Shown here piece after piece: positions 34,314 through 43,809 of a stretch of DNA of 64,000 nt. The stretch is taken from positions 84,091 to 148,090 of the forward strand of contig NZ_AXBE01000011.1 of NCBI RefSeq assembly GCF_000473165.1, read 5' to 3'. Both the position numbers and the translations under genes were made by a program. The notes beneath the pieces were generated by a model. That model had not been told where the DNA came from, searched no databases, and saw nothing but the letters and a program-made list of their open reading frames with translations. How positions within the stretch are numbered: the stretch's first letter is position 1; the number at the start of each line of letters is the position of its first letter. The DNA is from Leisingera aquimarina DSM 24565 (GTDB taxonomy: Bacteria; Pseudomonadota; Alphaproteobacteria; Rhodobacterales; Rhodobacteraceae).

Positions 34314-35063
34314 TCAGCAGGTATAATTGAGGCCTAGACGGCCGCCGTCGACATAGATGGTCTCGCCGGTGATATAGCTGGCCTTTTTCGAGCACAGGAA
34401 TGCCACTACGTCGCCGATCTCGCGCGCCTCGCCAGCGCGTCCAATTGGGGTGCGCGACATGGCGGCCTTGAATGCCTCGGCATTGGCATTTACCCCCGCC
34501 ATCATTTCGGTGTCGATGGAACCGGGGCCGACTGCGTTCACGCGAATGTTGTTCTTGGCCAGCGCCAGTGCCGCCACCTTGGTCAGCTGCATCACGCCGC
34601 CCTTGGAGGCGCAGTAGGCCGGGATCGCGGGGATCGCGACCTGTGCATTGATCGAGGACATGTTGACGATGGCGCCTTCGATCTTGTTTTCGACCATCAC
34701 ACGGGCCGCCAGTTGCGTCGCGACAAAGACGCCGCGCAGATTGATGTCGATCACCCGCTCGAAGCTTTCCAGCTTGTATGTGAGAAAGTCACCGGGCATG
34801 GCGACGCCTGCATTGTTGACCAGCGCATGCAGCGGGCCGTGATCGGCCGCGATTTGCGCGAACATCGCCTCGATCTGTGCGACGTCGCCCATATCGCAGG
34901 CAATCGCGGCTTTGGCACCGAGCGTCGTGCCGGCGGCGGCCACGCCTTCGGCGTTGATGTCGGACAGGATGACGTCATAGCCATCTTCGGCCAGAGCTTC
35001 GGCGCAGGCATAGCCGATGCCCTGGGCCGCGCCGGTGATTAGCGCGAGTGGTTTCTGTGTCAT
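34314..35063 (-). CDS. SDR-family oxidoreductase
   Basis: 249 residues, classical short-chain dehydrogenase. NAD(P) motif TGAAQGIGYA, NNAGVAMPG, catalytic Ser in NMSSINAQ and YCASKGG (Tyr-x-x-x-Lys), and the C-terminal GETIYVDGGRLGLNYTC are all in place. The Asp at the end of the second strand (ILSDINAEG) favours NAD over NADP. The substrate is unknown, probably a hydroxy-acid or alcohol intermediate of the pathway. The start at 35063 is preferred because GGGGA is seven bases upstream; an ATG at 35078 would overlap hyuB. Confidence 0.88.
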   Translation of the reverse strand: MTQKPLALITGAAQGIGYACAEALAEDGYDVILSDINAEGVAAAGTTLGAKAAIACDMGDVAQIEAMFAQIAADHGPLHALVNNAGVAMPGDFLTYKLESFERVIDINLRGVFVATQLAARVMVENKIEGAIVNMSSINAQVAIPAIPAYCASKGGVMQLTKVAALALAKNNIRVNAVGPGSIDTEMMAGVNANAEAFKAAMSRTPIGRAGEAREIGDVVAFLCSKKASYITGETIYVDGGRLGLNYTC

Positions 35064-35067
35064 GGTG

Positions 35068-36714
35068 TTATTCCCCAAATCCGTAATCTTGTTTCGCTTG
35101 TTCAGGCGTGATCAGCCCGGCGCGGAGGTCATTGTCGAGGTCGTCGCGGTCGCGGTCGCCGGGCGCACCGTATCCGCCACCGCCGGGCAAGCTCAGTTTC
35201 AGGCGCTGGCCGTTCCTGACCAGTTGGCGGCCCTTGCTGCGCAGCTTGGTCCCGTCGGCCAGTTCCACACGACCGGCTGCACCGGCAGCGCCTCCGTCGC
35301 GGCCGCGTGCGGGGTTTTCGACCCGGTCGAACATGGCGTTGAAGAAGAAGTCATAGCCTTCGCGCGGTTCGATCTCGATGGTCTGGCCCAGACCGCCGCG
35401 CAAGGCGCCGGCCCCGCCCGAGCCTTCACGCAGGTCCTTGCGCCAGACGGTGATCGGGCCGACGTGCTCGGTAGCTTCGACGCTCATGGTGGAGACGCCG
35501 GACGGGAACGCCGTCGCCGACAGGCCATCAAATTCAGGCCGAGCGCCGGTGCCGCCGGAGTTGAACATCAGCACCTCGCGGTTCGGCAACCCGCTGTCGG
35601 GGTCGCTGGCGCGGGCGGAAATCTGGATGTTCCACAGCGCACTTGCGCCTTCCGCAGGAACGGTATTCGGCAGTGCCTGATGCAATGCGCCCAGCACCAC
35701 ATCCGGCACAAGGTGTCCCAGAACGTGGCGCACTGAGACCGGCGCCGGACGCTTCGCCGCGAGGATACAGCCCTCGGGAGCGGTGATCTCGAACGGTTCC
35801 AGAGAACCGGTGTTGTTGGGCACCTGAGGCGCAACCGCGCATTTCAGACCGTAGCAGGCGTAGGCGCGAGTATAGACTTCGGGCACGTTGACGCCAAACC
35901 GGCTCATGCCCGACGTTCCGTCGAAATCAGCACGGAGCCTGTCGCCCTCAACGTCGAGCCTGACCACCATTGTTACCGGATCGTCATAGCCGTCCACCTG
36001 CATGGTGTGGCAGAAGGTGCCATCCGGAACTTTCGCGATGGCCTCGTGTGTCGCCTTGCGGCTGGTTTCGATGATGAAATCCGACAGGCCATCAAGGTCG
36101 GCAATCCCGAACTCACTCATCATCACCTGCAAACGCCGGTCGCCGGCCTCGTTGCAGGCCGCCAGCGAATACATGTCGCCGACCACCTGATCAGGCTCCC
36201 GCACGTTGGCCCGCACAAGACGGATCAAGTCGCGGGCAACTTCGCCGCGCTCGGCGAACTTCATGATCGGGATCAGCAGGCCCTCCTCGAAAACCTCGTT
36301 GCCATCGGGGCCGAAACCACGCCCGCCGATATCGACCACATGCGCCGTGCAGGCGAAGAACCCAATATGCTGGCCGCCGCGGAAGGCGGGCGAGACGACG
36401 GTTATGTCGTGCAGATGGCCAGTGCCCAGCCAGGGATCGTTGGTGATGAATACATCGCCTTCAAAGATGTTCTGCGGCCCGATTTCGCGCACAAAATGGG
36501 TGACGCTTTCGGCCATGGCATTCACATGGCCGGGGGTGCCGGTGACGGCCTGCGCCATCATCCGTCCCTGCCGGTCGAACAACCCGGCGGACAGGTCGCC
36601 TGCCTCGCGCACCGAGGTGGAAAACGCGGTTCGGATCAGCGTTGTTGCCTGCTCCTCGACCACCGCGATCAGGCGGTTCCACATGATCTGGTAGTCAATT
36701 GCTGTGGGGCTCAT
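35068..36714 (-). CDS. hyuB: Hydantoinase B / oxoprolinase-type subunit (HyuB)
   Basis: 548 residues. With HyuA it forms an ATP-dependent enzyme opening a lactam or imide ring (5-oxoproline, N-methylhydantoin) or a related carboxylase. Family marks are NRLIAVVEEQATTLIRTAFS at the N-terminus, ITNDPWLGTGHLHD (metal site) and GRDGGAAGAAG, with the closing SLPGGGGYG. The length is normal. It overlaps hyuA by four bases and the SDR gene follows after 4 bp. The substrate cannot be read from the sequence; the context with an amine oxidase suggests a cyclic amide. Confidence 0.92.
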   Translation of the reverse strand: MSPTAIDYQIMWNRLIAVVEEQATTLIRTAFSTSVREAGDLSAGLFDRQGRMMAQAVTGTPGHVNAMAESVTHFVREIGPQNIFEGDVFITNDPWLGTGHLHDITVVSPAFRGGQHIGFFACTAHVVDIGGRGFGPDGNEVFEEGLLIPIMKFAERGEVARDLIRLVRANVREPDQVVGDMYSLAACNEAGDRRLQVMMSEFGIADLDGLSDFIIETSRKATHEAIAKVPDGTFCHTMQVDGYDDPVTMVVRLDVEGDRLRADFDGTSGMSRFGVNVPEVYTRAYACYGLKCAVAPQVPNNTGSLEPFEITAPEGCILAAKRPAPVSVRHVLGHLVPDVVLGALHQALPNTVPAEGASALWNIQISARASDPDSGLPNREVLMFNSGGTGARPEFDGLSATAFPSGVSTMSVEATEHVGPITVWRKDLREGSGGAGALRGGLGQTIEIEPREGYDFFFNAMFDRVENPARGRDGGAAGAAGRVELADGTKLRSKGRQLVRNGQRLKLSLPGGGGYGAPGDRDRDDLDNDLRAGLITPEQAKQDYGFGE

Positions 36715-38798
36715 GAGGCTTCTCCCTTACGGATAAGGCGTAGGCTTCCGTCGCCCTGGCCGACGGCCCGGTAGGCCGATGTGACGATGGTTGTGGTTTC
36801 GTTTTCGACAATGACGGCGGGGCCGTCCACGGACTGGCCCGGCGTCATGTTACTGCGCTCGACTTCCCTTGCATCGACCGGTTTCCGAAGCGCGGCGTCA
36901 AAGAACTGACGTGTGCGGTTCGGTGTAACCGCCGCGCCGCTGGCATGACGTGTGACCGGGGCGGTGTCGGGAAGAACCGACGCCACGACAAGCGACCAAT
37001 TGGTGATCTCGATGCCGAGCCCCTCGATCACCCGGCCAAAGAGGGTGCGATATGCAGCCTCGAAGGCGGTCAGGATTTTGATCCGGTCGCTGTCTGCAAA
37101 CGTCTGGTATGGCAGCACAACGGGAATCTCCCAACCTTGCCCGGAATAGCGCATGAACGCCGTCAGACGGGTTGTTGTTTCGGCCTCCCCGGCACCGGCA
37201 CTGACAAAGGCTGTCGCCTCCTCTTCAAGCTCAACCAGTGCGGCGTTCACCGCGCTCGCGTCAAACCCTTCGAGCCGCTGGAACAGGCCCCGCGTTGCCT
37301 CGTAGCTGAACGGTGCTTTCAGAAAGCCAATGGCCGATCCGACCCCGGCACCCGGCGGGATGATCAACTCCTTGATGCCCAGCTTCTCACACAACCTGCA
37401 AGCATGCAGCGGCGCGCCGCCACCAAAGCCGATCATGGTGAAATGTTCGATGTCACGTCCGTTCTCGACAGTATGCACCCGCGCGGCATTGGCCATGTTC
37501 TCGTCAACCATCTCGGTGACACCAAAGGCCGCATCGGACGCGCTCATGTCGAGGTGCGAGGCCAGTTTTGCCGTAACGGCGGTTTCCGACGCCTCTGTCG
37601 TCAATGGAATTGCACCACCCGCAAAATTGTCGGGATCAAGGCGCCCCAGCAGCAGGTTGGCATCGGTCACGGTCGGCTCTTCGCCGCCACGGCCGTAGCA
37701 CGCCGGGCCGGGTTCTGAGGCCGCCGAACGCGGTCCGACCTGAATGCGTCCCAGCGAGTCAATTGAGGCGATCGACCCACCTCCGGCACCGATTTCGACC
37801 ATTTCGACAACCGGGGTCGACACCGTCATGCCCGAGCCCTTCTTGAACCGGTAGGTGCGGGCAACCTCGAAGGTGTTGGCGGTCTTGGGTTCGCCGTCCT
37901 CGATTAGGCAGATCTTGGCGGTGGTGCCACCCATGTCAAACGACAGCACAGAGTCCAGCCCATGCCCGCGCGCGAAATCGGCCGCGAAAATGGCTCCGCC
38001 TGCCGGGCCGGATTCGAGCAGCCGGACGGGTTGTTCCGCCGCCACATCGACCGAGATCAGCCCGCCGCCGGAATGCAGCATAAACACCGGCGCATCCACG
38101 CCCGCGTCTTTCAGCCGGTCCACCAGACGGCCAAGGTAGTCGGCCACCTGCGGCTGCACATAGGCGTTTGCAATTACCGTATTGAAGCGCGGCAATTCGC
38201 GCATCTGGGGCGAAATGACTGAAGAGATCGAAATCGACAGATCAGGTGCTGCGGTCCGCAGCGCGTCGGCCATCTGTTTTTCGTGGGCGTCGTTGGCATA
38301 GGAATGCATCAGGCCGATTGCCACGGCCTCGAAATCCCCGGCCAGTACGGTCTGTACCATCCGGTCGACCTCGGCCGCGTCCAGCGGCATCAACACCTCG
38401 CCGCTTGGCCCCATGCGTTCATTCAGCGTGAAACGATGTTCGCGCGGCACCAGAGGTTTGGGCAGAGTCAGGTTCAGATCGTATTGTTCGAACCGGTTTT
38501 CCGAGCGCATTTCGATGACATCGCGGAAGCCTTCGGTGGTGATGAATGCCAGCTTCGCCCCGCGCCGTTCGATCAGGGCGTTGGTCACCAGCGTGGTACC
38601 GTGGATCACCTGGCCAATTTCCGAAAGCGCCAGCCCAGCCTTTTCCGCGGCAATTCCGATGCCATCGAGAATGGCTTGCTCCGGCTGCGCATAATTCGTC
38701 AGTACTTTGCAGGTGGACAAGCCGCCCGTGTGCGAAAGTGCAACGTCAGTGAATGTGCCGCCGATATCAACGCCGATGCGGTTCATGGGAATGCTCAT
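36711..38798 (-). CDS. hyuA: Hydantoinase A / oxoprolinase-type subunit (HyuA)
   Basis: 695 residues. ATP-binding actin-like fold: the first phosphate loop is RIGVDIGGTFTDVAL and the second is LSFDMGGTTAKI. The metal-site region HGTTLVTNALIERRG and the C-terminal GPAVIVENETTTIV are typical. HyuA phosphorylates the ring amide so that HyuB can hydrolyse it. A second ATG (38786) is an alternative start. It lies 3 bp after the FAD oxidase gene and overlaps hyuB. A complete HyuA/HyuB pair indicates a working enzyme of hydantoinase, oxoprolinase or acetone-carboxylase-like type; the last is less likely because no third subunit is present. Confidence 0.92.
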   Translation of the reverse strand: MSIPMNRIGVDIGGTFTDVALSHTGGLSTCKVLTNYAQPEQAILDGIGIAAEKAGLALSEIGQVIHGTTLVTNALIERRGAKLAFITTEGFRDVIEMRSENRFEQYDLNLTLPKPLVPREHRFTLNERMGPSGEVLMPLDAAEVDRMVQTVLAGDFEAVAIGLMHSYANDAHEKQMADALRTAAPDLSISISSVISPQMRELPRFNTVIANAYVQPQVADYLGRLVDRLKDAGVDAPVFMLHSGGGLISVDVAAEQPVRLLESGPAGGAIFAADFARGHGLDSVLSFDMGGTTAKICLIEDGEPKTANTFEVARTYRFKKGSGMTVSTPVVEMVEIGAGGGSIASIDSLGRIQVGPRSAASEPGPACYGRGGEEPTVTDANLLLGRLDPDNFAGGAIPLTTEASETAVTAKLASHLDMSASDAAFGVTEMVDENMANAARVHTVENGRDIEHFTMIGFGGGAPLHACRLCEKLGIKELIIPPGAGVGSAIGFLKAPFSYEATRGLFQRLEGFDASAVNAALVELEEEATAFVSAGAGEAETTTRLTAFMRYSGQGWEIPVVLPYQTFADSDRIKILTAFEAAYRTLFGRVIEGLGIEITNWSLVVASVLPDTAPVTRHASGAAVTPNRTRQFFDAALRKPVDAREVERSNMTPGQSVDGPAVIVENETTTIVTSAYRAVGQGDGSLRLIRKGEAS

Positions 38799-38801
38799 AA
38801 G

Positions 38802-40076
38802 TCAGATCGCCTTGAATATCTGGTTGGCGGTAAACGCGGACTGATAGAGCCGCGACATGATGGGGGCCGAGGGAACCGTCGCAAGGTCGGTCATCGGCAA
38901 GGGCAGATCGGCAGAGTCCATGCCGGTCAGAAGCCCCGCCATCGCCTCGCCAAAAATAGTACCGGTGGTGATGCCACGGCCGTTGTAGCCAATCGGCGTG
39001 TAGAGGTTCGCCTCAAGCTGGTGGATGCGCGGAAGATGATCCGGGGTCATCGCAATCTGGCCGTGCCACGCCTCGTCGAACTCGACTGGGCCAAGGTCCG
39101 GGAAAATCCGTGCGATCTGCTTTTTTGCCCAGCGGTGTGACAAACCGCGATCCTTGGTGCCGACCACTTTGCCCATCGAGCCGATCAGCAACCGGTCAAA
39201 GGCGTCGCGGCGCACGTCGAACATGATCTGCCCGGTGTCCCAGACGCCCTGACGGCCCGGCAGGATATAGCTGGCCTCCGGCCCGAGCGGTTTCGTCGCC
39301 AGCTGGAAATAATGGATCCTGGTGAATGTGCGATTGAGACCGGGCCAAAGATCGTCGGTATAGGCATTGGTGCCCAGCACCACGGATTTGGCCGTCAGCG
39401 TGCCGTTGTCGGTTTCCACCTTCCACAGATCGCCCTCACGGTGCAGCCGGGTCGCCCGCACGCCGGTGCTGATTTTTGCCCCCGCAGCCAGAGCCGCGCG
39501 CGCCAGTCCCCGGCAATAGCCCATCGGATTGATCGTGCCGCACCTGTGGTCGACCAGACCGCCGTGGAAATGCCTTGTACCGATCAATTCGGAGACTTCG
39601 TCGCGGCTGAGCAGGTCCACGGGTTCACCAAGACGCTGCCATTCCGCGTGGCGATCCTGAAGGTCGGCGAACCCACTTGGCCCGTGGGCCGCGTGGATCG
39701 TGCCTGTCCGCGTCACTTCACAGCGGATCTGATGCTTTTCGATCAGCGAAAATACAAGCTCTGGCCCCTGGCCGAACTTCTTGATGAAGCGCGGTCCATA
39801 GGTTGGGCCAAGCGCCTCGCGCACCATGCGCGGCGGCATCCAAAGAGCCGCATTGACCAACCCGACATTGCGCCCGGATCCGCCAAAGCCGATTTGCTCG
39901 GCTTCGATGACATGGGCCGACAGGCCCTTTTCTGTGCAATGCAATGCCGTCGAAAGGCCGGTGAACCCACCGCCGACAATGGCAACGTCGACCCGCCCAT
40001 CTGAATCGAGCGGCGCCGAATAGTCGGATTCAAGGGCCGAGGCGTCCCATAACGAAATGGCTTTGGATGCGGTCAT
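38802..40076 (-). CDS. FAD-dependent amine/amino-acid oxidase (DAO family)
   Basis: 424 residues. The FAD dinucleotide fold is at VAIVGGGFTGLSTALHCTEKG (about 32-52), followed by the GFGGSGRNVGLVN segment typical of DAO/PuuB-like enzymes that may hold covalent flavin. A late NLYTPIGYNGRGI closes the FAD site. Such enzymes oxidise secondary or primary amines (gamma-glutamylputrescine, N-methyl amino acids) to imines or aldehydes. It is the first gene of the minus-strand operon 40076-31292 and shares its upstream region with the divergent rhodanese gene. The substrate is unknown. Confidence 0.88.
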   Translation of the reverse strand: MTASKAISLWDASALESDYSAPLDSDGRVDVAIVGGGFTGLSTALHCTEKGLSAHVIEAEQIGFGGSGRNVGLVNAALWMPPRMVREALGPTYGPRFIKKFGQGPELVFSLIEKHQIRCEVTRTGTIHAAHGPSGFADLQDRHAEWQRLGEPVDLLSRDEVSELIGTRHFHGGLVDHRCGTINPMGYCRGLARAALAAGAKISTGVRATRLHREGDLWKVETDNGTLTAKSVVLGTNAYTDDLWPGLNRTFTRIHYFQLATKPLGPEASYILPGRQGVWDTGQIMFDVRRDAFDRLLIGSMGKVVGTKDRGLSHRWAKKQIARIFPDLGPVEFDEAWHGQIAMTPDHLPRIHQLEANLYTPIGYNGRGITTGTIFGEAMAGLLTGMDSADLPLPMTDLATVPSAPIMSRLYQSAFTANQIFKAI

Positions 40077-40143
40077 GTGGGGTGTCTCCAGTACGAGTAG
40101 CTGCGACAGCTTCGCCTGAAAGGTTGCACGACTCAGGAATGCG

Positions 40144-40179
40144 TGTCAATATACGAAAAGACCGTTCTATATATCAACA
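40144..40179. promoter_or_regulatory. Putative operator between FAD oxidase and rhodanese genes
   Basis: TGTCAATATA (40144-40153) faces an inverted, slightly different copy ending TATATCAACA (40170-40179), eight of ten bases matching. The same ten bases occur exactly, inverted, at 43750-43759 between the bisC-like and metC genes. The position in divergent promoter regions and the nearby iclR gene make an IclR-type operator plausible, though unproven. Confidence 0.45.
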
Positions 40180-40190
40180 CAGGAGAGCCC

Positions 40191-40598
40191 ATGAAACCGC
40201 TCAAGATGTCCTCTGCCAAGATGGTGGAAAACGCACGCGCCCGTATTGAAGAGATCGAATCCACGGATCTCATTTCCATGCTGGACGATCCAAGTGTCGT
40301 GGTGGTCGATATCCGCGACGTGCGCGAACGCCAGCGCAGCGGGTATATCCCTGGAAGCTTTCACGCGCCCCGCGGGATGATCGAATTCTGGGTTGACCCG
40401 GACAGCCCCTATTTCAAGGACATCTTCGCGCAGGAAGACAAGAAATTCGTCTTTCACTGCGCCTCGGGCTGGCGCTCGGCAATCACCACGGCGACGCTGC
40501 AGGACATGGGATTCGACGCCGCGCACCTGAAAGAGGGCTTTTCCACATGGGAAAAGCACGGCGGCCCAATCGAATTTCCTGAGAAAAAGAGTAAGTAA
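40191..40598 (+). CDS. Rhodanese-like sulfurtransferase
   Basis: 135 residues, one rhodanese domain. The catalytic loop FHCASGWRS has Cys90 as the persulfide carrier, and VVVVDIRDVRERQRSGYIPGSFHAPRGM is the family N-terminal core. It moves sulfane sulfur between thiols. AGGAG lies just upstream of the ATG at 40191; longer in-frame starts have no site. It converges on the iclR gene (1 bp between stops). Within this island it would process sulfur released by the C-S lyase before the MBL-type dioxygenase (inferred). Confidence 0.9.
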   Translation: MKPLKMSSAKMVENARARIEEIESTDLISMLDDPSVVVVDIRDVRERQRSGYIPGSFHAPRGMIEFWVDPDSPYFKDIFAQEDKKFVFHCASGWRSAITTATLQDMGFDAAHLKEGFSTWEKHGGPIEFPEKKSK

Positions 40599-40599
40599 G

Positions 40600-41385
40600 T
40601 CAGCCGCGGCCCAGCTTCGCAGAGACGGAGCGGGCCGCGTGCGACACAAGCCCGCCATATCTGTCCATACCCCCATCGGGCAGGTTGATGTCGGGCAGGG
40701 AAATACCAAGGGCGGCGACCGGTTCACCGCTTGGCAGTGTGATCGCTGCGCCGAAGCTCAGAATGCGGTCGCGAAACTCGCCGGTGTCATAGGCATAGCC
40801 GCGTGCAAGCGTCGTTTTGATATCAGCCTCAAGCGCGGCGAGGTCTGTCAGCGTTCTGTCAGTATGTTGGGTCAGCGCCCCGCTGATCTTGTCGCGCAAC
40901 CTGTCATAATCCGCGGCCAATATGGCCTTTCCGGTCCCGACACAATGCAGCGGCGCGGTTCCGCCAATGGCATTCCACGACCGGATCGGTTTCTGACTGT
41001 CGACCTTGTCGATGTAGACCACTGAAAGATTTTCCCGCACCGCCAGATAAATAGCCTCGCCAGTCTCTTGCGAAAGGAAGGTCAGTTCGGGCGCGGCAAG
41101 GTCCCGCAGATTCAGGTTTTCGACCGAGGCGCGCCCAACACGCCACGTTTTCAGCGTCGCGGCATAGGTCTTGTCGGGCAGGTGCTGCACATAGCCCAGC
41201 GTCACCAATGTCTGCAAAAGCCGGAAGGTGTTGGACTTGGTCAGGCCCAATTCTTTCGACAACTCGGTCACACCCTTGCCCTGCAGGGATCCGGCAAGGT
41301 TTTCCAGAATGGTCAGCCCTTTTGACAAGGTAGAATCGACCTTCGGTTCGCTCGGCGCCTCTGAATTCATACTGTTCCCGATCAT
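40600..41385 (-). CDS. IclR-family transcriptional regulator
   Basis: 261 residues. The winged helix-turn-helix is at about 17-80 (LSKELGLTKSNTFRLLQTL), and the effector-binding domain at about 90-255 has the usual RENLSVVYIDKV, PLHCVGTGKAILA and LGISLP elements. IclR regulators usually control adjacent catabolic operons in response to a pathway compound. It is the only regulator gene in the island and lies among its three divergent promoter regions, so it is the natural candidate controller. The start at 41385 follows AAGGGA; MNSEAP at 41370 is an alternative. Confidence 0.9.
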   Translation of the reverse strand: MIGNSMNSEAPSEPKVDSTLSKGLTILENLAGSLQGKGVTELSKELGLTKSNTFRLLQTLVTLGYVQHLPDKTYAATLKTWRVGRASVENLNLRDLAAPELTFLSQETGEAIYLAVRENLSVVYIDKVDSQKPIRSWNAIGGTAPLHCVGTGKAILAADYDRLRDKISGALTQHTDRTLTDLAALEADIKTTLARGYAYDTGEFRDRILSFGAAITLPSGEPVAALGISLPDINLPDGGMDRYGGLVSHAARSVSAKLGRG

Positions 41386-41403
41386 TTTATCCCTTGGTAT
41401 CAG

Positions 41404-43710
41404 TTACAGTTCAGGTGCGAAAGTCGGTGGGTCATGCGCCTCGACCGGTGGCGGTGCCCCCTCAAAGCGTTTGATCTCTACCAGAGCCGAATGAGCCGCT
41501 GGGCTTTGCGTCAGTTCGGATGTACGCAGATCGTGCGTCAGGACATTGGGGTTGCCGTGGCGATCGCGGGCTTGCGGCGCAGAAAAGTCCGGGTCGTACC
41601 AGGCCCCGGTCCAGAGGAACACGCAGCCCTTCTGGATCTCGTCCGTAACCCGCGCCCCGGCAAGGCAGCGGCCGCGTTCGTTGTACATTTCCACCACATC
41701 GCCACCGGAAATGCCGCGCTGGCGTGCATCTTCCGGATGGATCAGCACCGGTTCGCGCCCGGCGACCTTCAGGCTCATGGAGTAGGCGCCGTTGTCGAGC
41801 TGGCTGTGCAGCCGTGTCTTGGGTTGGCCGGACAACAGAAACAGCGGAAAATCGCGAGCTTTTCCTTCCGCTTGATCGCGCGGCGGAAACCATGTCGGGT
41901 GGCCTTTGCAATCCGGCAGGTCGAAACCGGCGATGGTCTCTGAGAAAATCTCGACCCGCCCGCTTGGCGTGGGTAAGGCATGCGCTACGGGATCTGCGCG
42001 ATAGTCCGCCAGGAACACCTGATCCGGGCTCGGATCCGGCAAGTGGATGACATCGCCGACGATGAACTCGTCCCAGTCCGGCAGGTCGCACCCGGCTTCC
42101 CGCCCGCGCGCACAGGTCGCGTCCCAGATCTCACGCAGCCATTCCTCGGAAGACTTGCCCTCGGTAAACGCCTGCGCCGTGCCCAGCCGCGCGGCAAGAT
42201 CGGCATAGATGTCGTATTCGACCCGAGCCTCCCCGACCGGAGCGACAAGCTGTGGCATCGGGACCAATCCGCTATCGGATTTGCCGGCGCCGAAATCCGT
42301 GCGTTCCTGCGCTGCGGCCACCGGCAGGACGATATCGGCGTGGCGCGCGGTTGCGGTCCAGTTCACCTCGTTCACGATGATGGTTTCCGGCCGCTGGAAA
42401 GCCGCGTGCAGCCGGTTCAGATCCTGATGATGGTGGAACGGGTTGCCCCCGGCCCACCAGACCAGCCGGGCATCGGGGAAGGTCCGTTTCTGACCTTGAT
42501 AGCTGTAGGTGCCGCCCGGGTTCAGGAGCATTTCGGAAATCATCGCGACGGGAATATAATCGCGCACCGGGTTCTGGCCCTGCGGCAACGTTCCCCAGCG
42601 AAACAGCCGCTCGATATTGCCGATATTGGCGTTCACTCCGTAACCGACGGTATAGCCCCCGCCCGGCAGGCCGATCTGGCCCAGCATGGCGGCAAGGGTC
42701 ACGGCCATCCACATCGGCTGTTCGCCGTAATCGCCGCGCTGAACACCTGCGGCCACGCTGATCATTGTCCGGCCAGCAGCCATGCGGCGTGCAAGAGCGC
42801 GGATCGCATCCGCCTCCACGCCGGTCAGGTCCGCGGCCCAATCCGCATCCTTGGGCGTGCCATCGGTGGTGCCGCGCAGGTAGGCGTCGATCTTGTCGAA
42901 CCCGACGGTATATTTCTGCAGGAAGTCAAGATCGTGCAGCCCTTCCGTGAGCACCGTATGTGCCAATCCCATCATCAGCGCCGTGTCGCTTCCGGGGCGG
43001 GCCGCGATCCACTCGGCTTCCAGGGCTTCGAGCGCATCGCTCCTGAGCGGGCTGATATTGACAAAGTCGACGCCCGCTTCGGCGCATGCCAGCATGGTGC
43101 CGGTTGCCCGGTGTCTGGTGACGCCGCCGTCGCTCACTTGCGTGTTGCGCAGAGCCAAGCCGCCGAACAGCACCACCAGGTCGGTATTCTTCGCGACAAC
43201 GGACCAGCGCGTCGCCTGTGCTACGTGGGTGCGAAACGGACCGACGATATGCGGCATCAACCCGAGCGCGGTGTTGTAGCTGTAGTTTCCTTCGGAGCGC
43301 ACGAAGCCGCCGATGGTGTTGAGGAAGCGCTTCAACTGGCTTTGTGCGTGATGGAACCGTCCGGCACTGGACCAGCCATAGGAACCCGCGAAAATCCCGG
43401 TGTTGCCGTGAGTCTCACACACGCGGGTCACCTCTTTAGCAATCAGATCGAGCGCGCGGTCCCAGCTGACCTCGACAAAGCTGTCCTGTCCGCGCGGCAC
43501 TGCGCCGGGCGTCCCATTGAGCCAGCTCTTGCGAATGGCCGGGCGGCACACGCGGGCGTTGCCATGCAGGCTGCCGGGAATGTTGGCATTGATGGGCGAG
43601 GCCGCAGGGTCATCGGGATGGCCCTCCACCGCGACGATCCGGCCATCCTCGATGGTCGCCAACCCGACGCCCCAATGGCTCGCGGTTATTTTCTTGTGGT
43701 GATTGCTCAT
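41404..43710 (-). CDS. Molybdopterin S/N-oxide reductase, BisC/TorA-like
   Basis: About 768 residues. DMSO-reductase family, type without N-terminal Fe-S cysteines: it begins SHWGVGLATIEDGRIVAVEG. A Ser (S144 in GNYSYNTALG) sits where this family ligates molybdenum. The molybdopterin-binding segments WWAGGNPFHHHQDLNRL and HSQLDNGAYS are intact. No Tat signal is visible, so a cytoplasmic BisC-type enzyme (biotin or methionine sulfoxide) fits better than periplasmic DMSO/TMAO reductase. The start at 43710 follows AAAGGTAGG. It is divergent from metC and 18 bp downstream of iclR. The substrate is unproven. Confidence 0.88.
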   Translation of the reverse strand: MSNHHKKITASHWGVGLATIEDGRIVAVEGHPDDPAASPINANIPGSLHGNARVCRPAIRKSWLNGTPGAVPRGQDSFVEVSWDRALDLIAKEVTRVCETHGNTGIFAGSYGWSSAGRFHHAQSQLKRFLNTIGGFVRSEGNYSYNTALGLMPHIVGPFRTHVAQATRWSVVAKNTDLVVLFGGLALRNTQVSDGGVTRHRATGTMLACAEAGVDFVNISPLRSDALEALEAEWIAARPGSDTALMMGLAHTVLTEGLHDLDFLQKYTVGFDKIDAYLRGTTDGTPKDADWAADLTGVEADAIRALARRMAAGRTMISVAAGVQRGDYGEQPMWMAVTLAAMLGQIGLPGGGYTVGYGVNANIGNIERLFRWGTLPQGQNPVRDYIPVAMISEMLLNPGGTYSYQGQKRTFPDARLVWWAGGNPFHHHQDLNRLHAAFQRPETIIVNEVNWTATARHADIVLPVAAAQERTDFGAGKSDSGLVPMPQLVAPVGEARVEYDIYADLAARLGTAQAFTEGKSSEEWLREIWDATCARGREAGCDLPDWDEFIVGDVIHLPDPSPDQVFLADYRADPVAHALPTPSGRVEIFSETIAGFDLPDCKGHPTWFPPRDQAEGKARDFPLFLLSGQPKTRLHSQLDNGAYSMSLKVAGREPVLIHPEDARQRGISGGDVVEMYNERGRCLAGARVTDEIQKGCVFLWTGAWYDPDFSAPQARDRHGNPNVLTHDLRTSELTQSPAAHSALVEIKRFEGAPPPVEAHDPPTFAPEL

Positions 43711-43809
43711 GCGCCTACCTTTGTGCCGACATGTGAAACATGTATTCTTTATATTGACACAAGCAATCTGTTTTGTCATCCTCTAAAAGTCAATTTATGC
43801 GAGATGCAC

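Noticed and set aside
36007..39140. Rightward frames opposite hyuB and hyuA
   Set aside because: Antisense to the well-supported HyuAB genes, no independent motifs.
41980..43803. A very long rightward open frame running into metC
   Set aside because: It is antisense to the bisC-like gene and only open because of high GC; recognisable MetC sequence begins at about 43810.
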